Assembly (NCBI GenBank): GCA_028282705.1 | Contig: JANQHI010000061.1 | Span: 38,739 to 102,738, forward strand | DNA: 64,000 bases | Direction of reading: 5' to 3' | Source: Prolixibacteraceae bacterium | Lineage (GTDB): Bacteria > Bacteroidota > Bacteroidia > Bacteroidales > Prolixibacteraceae | Translations under genes and position numbers: made by a program | Notes under the pieces: model-generated | Seen by the model: only the letters and a program-made list of their open reading frames with translations | Database searches by the model: none | Told to the model about the DNA's origin: nothing | Part shown: one piece after another, positions 58,696 through 64,000 of the stretch | Numbering within the stretch: the first letter of the stretch is position 1 | Layout of the letters: each line of letters opens with the position of its first letter

Positions 58696-59661
58696 ATGGC
58701 AGTATTAGTATATACAGAAAATTGGGATGGGAAGTTCAAGAAACTATCTTTTGAGCTTGTTTCTTATGCTTCAAAAGTAGCTGAAATGTTAGGGACAACT
58801 ATTTCAGCAGTTTCTATTGGTAATGTTGATGATGATGAACTGGCAAAACTTGGCAACTATGGTGCTTCAAAAGTGGTAAAAGTTGAAGGTGATGGGTATA
58901 GCTCATTAGACAGCCAGGTTTTTACAAACATAATTGCCCAGGCAGCTGAAAAGGAAGGTGCAAAGGTTGTTATACTTTCCCATAACAATAACGGAAAAGC
59001 TTTAGCCCCAAGGTTATCAGTTAAATTAAAAGCAGCCTTAGGGTCAGCTTTGGTAGAACTACCCGTTTCAGTTGAACCTTTTGTAGTTTCTAAAAAAGTA
59101 TTTTCAGGAAAAGCAGCTGGTAATGTTGCCCTGAATACTGAAGTAAAAGTATTAACCCTGGCACAAAACTCATTTGAGGTAGTTGAATCAGGTGGCAATG
59201 CTGCAATAGAGGCATTCACTCCTGAGGTGGGTGAAGTAAAAACCATTGTAAAAGATGTCCAAAAGCAAACTGGTAAAATTTTGCTCAATGATGCCGAAGT
59301 AGTTGTTTCAGGTGGGCGTGGTATGAAGTCAGCTGACAACTGGGGATCAATTGAAGAATTAGCAGATTTGTTGGGAGCTGCAACAGCTTGCTCAAGGCCA
59401 GTTTCTGATGAAGGTTGGCGTCCTCATGAAGAGCACACTGGGCAAACTGGTAAGATCATTGCTCCAAACCTGTACATTGCTGCTGGTATTTCTGGTGCTA
59501 TCCAACACCTGGCAGGGGTAAGTTCTTCAAAATGTTTGGTGGCTATCAACACTGATGCTGATGCCCCAATTTTTGAAGCTGCTGATTATGGTATTGTGGG
59601 TGATGCAATGAAAATTTTACCTGATTTTATCAATGCAGTAAAAGAAGCAAAAGCAAAATAA
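58696..59661 (+). CDS. etfA: electron transfer flavoprotein subunit alpha
   Basis: 321-aa ETF large subunit. The N-terminal domain (1-190) is followed by the FAD-binding domain with [38 protein letters not shown] and the late [20 protein letters not shown]. The length is typical. It pairs with EtfB to carry electrons. Confidence 0.96.
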   Translation: MAVLVYTENWDGKFKKLSFELVSYASKVAEMLGTTISAVSIGNVDDDELAKLGNYGASKVVKVEGDGYSSLDSQVFTNIIAQAAEKEGAKVVILSHNNNGKALAPRLSVKLKAALGSALVELPVSVEPFVVSKKVFSGKAAGNVALNTEVKVLTLAQNSFEVVESGGNAAIEAFTPEVGEVKTIVKDVQKQTGKILLNDAEVVVSGGRGMKSADNWGSIEELADLLGAATACSRPVSDEGWRPHEEHTGQTGKIIAPNLYIAAGISGAIQHLAGVSSSKCLVAINTDADAPIFEAADYGIVGDAMKILPDFINAVKEAKAK

Positions 59662-59699
59662 TTGGTCTTGCTTATTAGTACCTAACTAAGTTAGTATAT

Positions 59700-61019
59700 A
59701 TGATCAAACAGATTTTATTTGCATTATCACTGGTTGTAACATTAGGAGTATTTACCTATACAGTCAGGCGACTTATTGCAATTTTCAAACTTACCAAGCC
59801 AGCTTTCCCAATAAAGGATATAGGGAAAAGGGTTGAAGTAACATTAAAGGTAGCCTTTGGGCAAACTAAAATCCTCAGAAGGTCTGTAATAGGGCTAATG
59901 CATGCTTTAGTGTGGTGGGGGTTTCTGGTTATTCTGGTTGGAAGTATTGAAATGGTAATTGATGGCTTGGCTGGTACTGAGCGTGTGCTGGCTTTCCTTG
60001 GGGTAGTGTACAATATTATTATGGCATCAGGAGATATTTTTGCGTTACTGATAGCCCTATTTATTGTAGCTTTCCTTTTCAGGAGGATTTTTATGAAAGT
60101 GAAACGTTTTGATGGTATTGAGATGAAGCACAAATCTCATGTTGATGCAAACATAGCCCTTTCATTGATCCTGTTCCTGATGGTTACCCTTTTGGGGATG
60201 AATACATTTTATCTGGCACATGCAACAGCAACAGGGCACGAAATTACAGGTATTTATCCTGTAAGCCAATACCTGGTAGGTTGGTTCTCAGGAATGAATG
60301 AAACACAGCTTTACATTTTGCATGAAGCCAATTGGTGGGGGCATATTTTAGGTATTTTCTTTTTTGCCAATTATCTACCCTATTCAAAACACTTCCATGT
60401 GTTCATGTCAGTTCCTAATGTGTTCTTCAGTAACCTGGCACCATTAGGGAAAATGGCAAATATGGAAAACATCACCAAAGAAGTTAAGTTAATGCTCGAC
60501 CCTGAAGCTGCATTTGCTGACGCACCTGAAGAGGAAGAGGCAGTTGAACGTTTTGGTGTGCTTGATGCCCAGGATGTGAACTGGAAAAATTATATGGATT
60601 CTTTGGCTTGTACCCAGTGTGGAAGGTGTACCTCTGTATGCCCTGCTAACATCACAGGCAAACTTTTATCTCCACGTAAAATTGTAATGAATGTGCGTGA
60701 AAGGATGAAAGAAAAAGCTCCTGGCTTGCTAAAAGATGGGGTAACATTTGATGATGGCAAAGCACTCATTGGCAATTATATTACAAAAGAGGAACTTTGG
60801 GCTTGTACCACATGCAATGCCTGTGCACAGGAATGCCCAATTAATATTAATCAGCCAGCACTGATACTGGATATGAGAAGATATTTAGTGATGGAAGAAT
60901 CAGCAGCCCCTGGCGAGCTTAACCAGATTTTTTCAAACATTGAAAACAATGGTGCTCCATGGCAATTTGCACAAGATGACAGGATGCTGTGGGCTGAAGA
61001 GCTTTACCTCAATAAATAA
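59700..61019 (+). CDS. membrane-bound 4Fe-4S respiratory protein (NarI-like N-terminus, HdrC-like C-terminus)
   Basis: 439 aa. The N-terminal part has about five TM helices (residues about 5-25, 65-88, 100-128, 150-172 and 210-235), with histidines at MHALVWWGFLV and HEANWWGHILG placed to bind heme b, as in NarI-like proteins. The C-terminal part is a ferredoxin with two 4Fe-4S motifs, CTQCGRCTSVCP and CTTCNACAQECP. It would take electrons from ETF or the CCG protein and pass them to menaquinone. The gene order with etfBA and an acyl-CoA dehydrogenase supports this role. Confidence 0.88.
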   Translation: MIKQILFALSLVVTLGVFTYTVRRLIAIFKLTKPAFPIKDIGKRVEVTLKVAFGQTKILRRSVIGLMHALVWWGFLVILVGSIEMVIDGLAGTERVLAFLGVVYNIIMASGDIFALLIALFIVAFLFRRIFMKVKRFDGIEMKHKSHVDANIALSLILFLMVTLLGMNTFYLAHATATGHEITGIYPVSQYLVGWFSGMNETQLYILHEANWWGHILGIFFFANYLPYSKHFHVFMSVPNVFFSNLAPLGKMANMENITKEVKLMLDPEAAFADAPEEEEAVERFGVLDAQDVNWKNYMDSLACTQCGRCTSVCPANITGKLLSPRKIVMNVRERMKEKAPGLLKDGVTFDDGKALIGNYITKEELWACTTCNACAQECPININQPALILDMRRYLVMEESAAPGELNQIFSNIENNGAPWQFAQDDRMLWAEELYLNK

Positions 61020-61036
61020 TGTAGTTCAATTCTGAT

Positions 61037-61837
61037 ATGGAAAAAACAAAAGTGAAAATTGAGGTTCCTGTAATGGCTGATAAATTTGCCAATGGAGAAA
61101 AACCAGAATACCTCTTGTGGGTAGGAAGTGCAGGAGCTTTTGATGATAGGTATAAAAATGTTACCCGTACATTTGTAAAAATACTGGCATATTTGGGTAT
61201 TGATTATGCAGTTTTAGGGACAGAAGAATCATCAAGTGGTGATGTAGCAAGAAGGGCAGGAAATGAAATGCTTTTTCAGATGCAGGCACTTATGAATGTT
61301 GAGATACTCAAGGGGTATGAGGTAAAAAAGATAATAACCTGTGACCCACATGTATATAATACCTTTAAAAATGAATATCCTGATTATGATGGGAACTATG
61401 AAGTCATCCATCATTCACAATTTCTAAAGCAATTAATTGATGATGGCAAATTGAAATTGGATACTGATGTTTTTAAAGGGAAATCCATTACCTACCATGA
61501 TCCCTGTTATTTGGGAAGGGCAAATGGAGAATATAATGCTCCTCGAAAAGTAATCAATACCCTTTCCTCTTCATTAATTGAAATGAAAAGGAACAGGAGT
61601 TTTGCCTTATGTTGTGGTGCAGGAGGAGGCCAAATGTTTAAAGAAGCTGAAAAAGGAAATAAGGAAGTATTCATAGAGCGCACAGAAGATGCCCTGGAAA
61701 CAGGTGCTGAGATCATAGCCACTGCATGCCCATATTGTATGGTAATGATGACTGACGGGCTAAAGTATTCAAATAAAGAAGAAAAAATAAAAAATTATGA
61801 TATTGCAGAGTTGGTGGCAATGTCTTTAAACCTATAA
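61037..61837 (+). CDS. CCG-domain (Fe-S)-binding protein with a degenerate first cluster site
   Basis: 266-aa protein of the HdrB/GlpC-like two-CCG-domain type. The C-terminal CCG site is complete: HDPCYLGR, ALCCGAGGGQMF and TACPYCMVMM. In the N-terminal half the expected WVGCAGSFDDR reads WVGSAGAFDDR, EESCTGDPARR reads EESSSGDVARR, and CPHCFNT reads DPHVYNT, so all four usual cysteines are gone, although the surrounding sequence is well conserved. It lies 17 bp behind the FeS membrane protein and is probably its partner; it would carry one cluster instead of two. Confidence 0.87.
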   Translation: MEKTKVKIEVPVMADKFANGEKPEYLLWVGSAGAFDDRYKNVTRTFVKILAYLGIDYAVLGTEESSSGDVARRAGNEMLFQMQALMNVEILKGYEVKKIITCDPHVYNTFKNEYPDYDGNYEVIHHSQFLKQLIDDGKLKLDTDVFKGKSITYHDPCYLGRANGEYNAPRKVINTLSSSLIEMKRNRSFALCCGAGGGQMFKEAEKGNKEVFIERTEDALETGAEIIATACPYCMVMMTDGLKYSNKEEKIKNYDIAELVAMSLNL

Positions 61838-61864
61838 CTGAAAATCAACAAAAATAAGATAGTT

Positions 61865-63640
61865 ATGAAGAAAATAGTTAAGGGTGGAGAATTTATGGTT
61901 CAGGATCTTGAGCCAAAAGATATTTTCATCCCTGAAGAATTTGATGAAGAGCAAAAGATGATCGCAGAAACTTGCCGCGATTTTTTAGATACAGAAGTAT
62001 TCCCTAACCTGGATAAGATTGACAGGCAAGAAGAAGGGTTTGTGCGTGGTCTACTTGATAAAGCAGGAGAACTTGGTCTTTTGGGAATCTCAACTCCCGA
62101 AGAATATGAAGGATTTGGGCAATCATTTGTTACCTCTATGTTGGCAAGTGAGGTAATGGGGTCTGCTTATTCATTTGCTGTAACATATTCTTGCCACACA
62201 GGTATTGGTTCAATGCCTATCCTCTATTTTGGGAATGAAGAGCAAAAGCAAAAATACATCCCTAAGCTTTCTACTGGAGAGTGGGCAGGTGCATATTGTT
62301 TAACTGAGCCTGGTGCAGGTTCTGATGCTAATTCAGGAAAAACAAAAGCCACTTTAAGTGAAGATGGGAAACATTATATCCTTAACGGGCAAAAAATGTG
62401 GATCACCAATACAGGTTTTGGAGATATCTTCACAGTATTTGCTAAAATTGATAACGACCGTGTATTAAGTGCTTTTATTGTTGAAAGGGATTTCCCGGGT
62501 ATCACATTCAACCCTGAAGAGAAAAAATTAGGGATTAAAGGTTCTTCAACTCGCCAGATTTTCTTTGAGAATACTCCTGTTCCTGTAGAAAACCTGTTAT
62601 GGGGGCGTGGAAAAGGTTTCCGCATTGCACTTGATATCCTTCATATGGGACGTATTAAGCTTGGGGGTAATGTAATTGGTGCAGCCAAAATGGCCATTGA
62701 CCAATCAGTTAATTACTCAAATGAACGCAAACAATTTGGAAAAGAGATTTCAAACTTTGGAGCCATAAAATACAAATTAGCAGAACAGGCAATCAGGACA
62801 TTTGCAAATGAATCTGCTGTTTATAGGGCAAGCAAAAATGTTGATGAGTTTGTTGAAGCCCATATTGAAGAGATGAGCAAAGAAGAAGCAATTGTTAAAG
62901 CTTTTGAAGAATATGCAATTGAAGCAGCCATCCTTAAAGTTTATGGGTCTGAAGCATTAGATTATGTAGTAGATGAAGGTGTACAGATTCATGGAGGTAT
63001 GGGCTATTCTGCTGAAATGCCAATTGAGCGTGGTTATCGTGATTCACGTATCAACAGAATTTTTGAAGGAACCAATGAAATTAACAGGCTGGTTACAATT
63101 GATACATTAAATAAACGGGGAGCCAAGAAAGATTATGATCTATATGCCCAGGGTGAAGCAATTGTGGCTGGCTTATCTGAATTGGATGGATGCAATTGTT
63201 GTGTTGAGGGTTATTATGAAAATAAGAAAGCCACTATTAACAACTTCAAATCAATAGCCAAAATGCTTTTACAGGCAGTTTCAACTACTTTCGGGCGTAA
63301 GATGATGGATGAGCAGGAAATACTCAATAATATAGCTAATATTGTTATGAGGGTTTATGTAGCAGAATCAACCATGCTTCGTGTTCAGAAAAAGGAAAAA
63401 GTACTTGCTCAGGATGTAGCACTTAATAAGGATATGCTTGATGTCTTAGTGTATGATTCTGCCGAGTACATTAGAAAGGAAGCAAAAGATTGTATAAATT
63501 CATTTGTTGAGGACGAAGAGCAGCATAAATTATTTATGAAAGGCATCAAACACTATAGTTGTGCTAAAGGTGTAAATGTTAAAGATGCTCGTCGTAGTAT
63601 AGCTGAAAAGCTAATTGAAGAAAATAAATATTGTTTCTAG
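61865..63640 (+). CDS. acyl-CoA dehydrogenase with C-terminal extension
   Basis: 591-aa flavoenzyme, longer than classic acyl-CoA dehydrogenases (about 380 aa) through a helical C-terminal extension (about 415-591), as in VLCAD-type members. The core has the FAD-binding CLTEPGAGSDANS and MWITNTGFGDIFTVFAKI, a RKQFGKEISNF helix, and IHGGMGYSAEMPIERGYRD with the catalytic-base region in RIFEGTNEINR. It oxidises acyl-CoA esters and passes electrons to the ETF encoded in the same operon. An internal ATG at 61895 (MVQDLEPK) is an equally good start. Confidence 0.93.
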   Translation: MKKIVKGGEFMVQDLEPKDIFIPEEFDEEQKMIAETCRDFLDTEVFPNLDKIDRQEEGFVRGLLDKAGELGLLGISTPEEYEGFGQSFVTSMLASEVMGSAYSFAVTYSCHTGIGSMPILYFGNEEQKQKYIPKLSTGEWAGAYCLTEPGAGSDANSGKTKATLSEDGKHYILNGQKMWITNTGFGDIFTVFAKIDNDRVLSAFIVERDFPGITFNPEEKKLGIKGSSTRQIFFENTPVPVENLLWGRGKGFRIALDILHMGRIKLGGNVIGAAKMAIDQSVNYSNERKQFGKEISNFGAIKYKLAEQAIRTFANESAVYRASKNVDEFVEAHIEEMSKEEAIVKAFEEYAIEAAILKVYGSEALDYVVDEGVQIHGGMGYSAEMPIERGYRDSRINRIFEGTNEINRLVTIDTLNKRGAKKDYDLYAQGEAIVAGLSELDGCNCCVEGYYENKKATINNFKSIAKMLLQAVSTTFGRKMMDEQEILNNIANIVMRVYVAESTMLRVQKKEKVLAQDVALNKDMLDVLVYDSAEYIRKEAKDCINSFVEDEEQHKLFMKGIKHYSCAKGVNVKDARRSIAEKLIEENKYCF

Positions 63641-63660
63641 AAAGAGATATTTTATTGAAA

Positions 63661-63686
63661 AGGCCGATTTTTATCGGCCTTTTTTT
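63661..63686 (+). terminator. rho-independent terminator of the etf operon
   Basis: A perfect 8-bp stem AGGCCGAT/ATCGGCCT (63661-63668 with 63673-63680, 4-nt loop) is followed by a T run, 20 bp after the acyl-CoA dehydrogenase stop. Confidence 0.93.
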
Positions 63687-63888
63687 ATACCTCTGCATGA
63701 AAAATTGATAATTATAATTTCTAAAATGTGGTCTTTTAAAACAATATATTCTTCATTTATTGGTGTAACTTATTTTAATGAACTTTCGTATTTATTATTC
63801 GGCTAAAAACTTTTCAGGCTGGTTTTTGTTGGTTAATAAGCATATAGGGCAATTAGGGAATAAAAATGCAAAAAATAAAGTAAAAAAG

Positions 63889-63920
63889 TTTTGGTCTTTA
63901 AAAAAACCTGTTTACATTTG
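63889..63920 (+). promoter_or_regulatory. Bacteroidota-type promoter near the right edge
   Basis: TTTTG at 63889-63893 and TACATTTG at 63913-63920, spaced by 19 bp, match the -33/-7 consensus very well. The expected start site is around 63926. Confidence 0.7.
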
Positions 63921-63925
63921 CAGCC

Positions 63926-63990
63926 GCTTTACAGGGGTACTTTATGGTTACTAAGCCTGTGGGTTTAAGGGGCTTTGTTTTTTTGTTTTT
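63926..63990 (+). ncRNA. putative leader RNA with alternative hairpins and a terminator
   Basis: Downstream of the promoter, AAGCC (63953-63957) and GGCTT (63971-63975) can form a hairpin followed by a T-rich tract (63976-63991). ACAGG (63931-63935) can pair instead with CCTGT (63956-63960), overlapping the first arm. Mutually exclusive pairing plus a T tract is the pattern of an attenuator or short terminated RNA. A short ORF from the ATG at 63944 is open to the window edge (19 codons), so a coding alternative is not excluded. Confidence 0.3.
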
Positions 63991-64000
63991 TCCCAGCTGT

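Overview
The window is a chromosomal segment of a low-GC Bacteroidota bacterium, most likely of the Bacteroidales/Marinilabiliales type. Evidence for this is a PorT homologue, a very large SprB-repeat protein with a type IX secretion (T9SS) C-terminal signal, a TamL-type outer-membrane assembly lipoprotein, DUF4831 and DUF3467 proteins, promoters of the Bacteroidota form (TTTG, then TAnnTTTG), and several gene orders typical of the phylum. Nearly everything is core or housekeeping; I see no phage, CRISPR array, defence island or intact insertion sequence.

Layout. 1-4.8 kb: tail of an NAD(P)HX dehydratase, a secreted DUF4831 protein, an MFS transporter and a PepD-type dipeptidase. 4.8-15.4 kb (minus strand): VOC protein (frameshifted), D-threonine-aldolase-like PLP enzyme, nicotinate phosphoribosyltransferase (frameshifted; its true start is about 160 bp upstream of the visible ORF), purA, a Fur-like regulator, relA/spoT, gmhB, gmhA, NUDIX, miaA and a pRiA4b ORF-3-like protein. 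15.8-30.3 kb: ABC permease, gapA, a 0.9-kb gene-poor gap with an inverted-repeat element and a 40-aa lipoprotein, the 2258-aa T9SS cargo, nitroreductase, a second inverted-repeat element, then LytTR regulator, LytS-like kinase, glycosyltransferase and SDR. 30.3-40 kb: PurM-like protein, ubiE, porT, trmH, tamL, fructose-bisphosphate aldolase, NSS transporter and a frameshifted helix-hairpin-helix protein. 40-55 kb: rpsU, xerC-like recombinase, hpf, tRNA-Gly, tRNA-Thr, tuf, secE, nusG, rplKAJL, rpoB, rpoC and DUF3467. 55-64 kb: a DNRLRE-type lipoprotein, cstA, then an etfB-etfA-FeS reductase-CCG protein-acyl-CoA dehydrogenase operon.

How it fits together. The 40-55 kb block is the transcription/translation core. 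porT and tamL build the outer-membrane export machinery that the 2258-aa protein would use. The etf operon should pass electrons from acyl-CoA oxidation to the membrane quinone pool through a NarI-like/4Fe-4S protein, and ubiE makes menaquinone.

Points most worth a second look: (i) two 164-bp elements with different perfect terminal inverted repeats but a shared central palindrome carrying a compensatory base-pair change; (ii) three separate frameshifts, each equal to +1 (or -2); (iii) a cloverleaf without a variable loop where a tRNA-Trp gene is expected; (iv) a CCG-domain protein that has lost the cysteines of its N-terminal cluster site; (v) an unlisted 40-aa lipoprotein; (vi) a possible leader/attenuator at the right edge.
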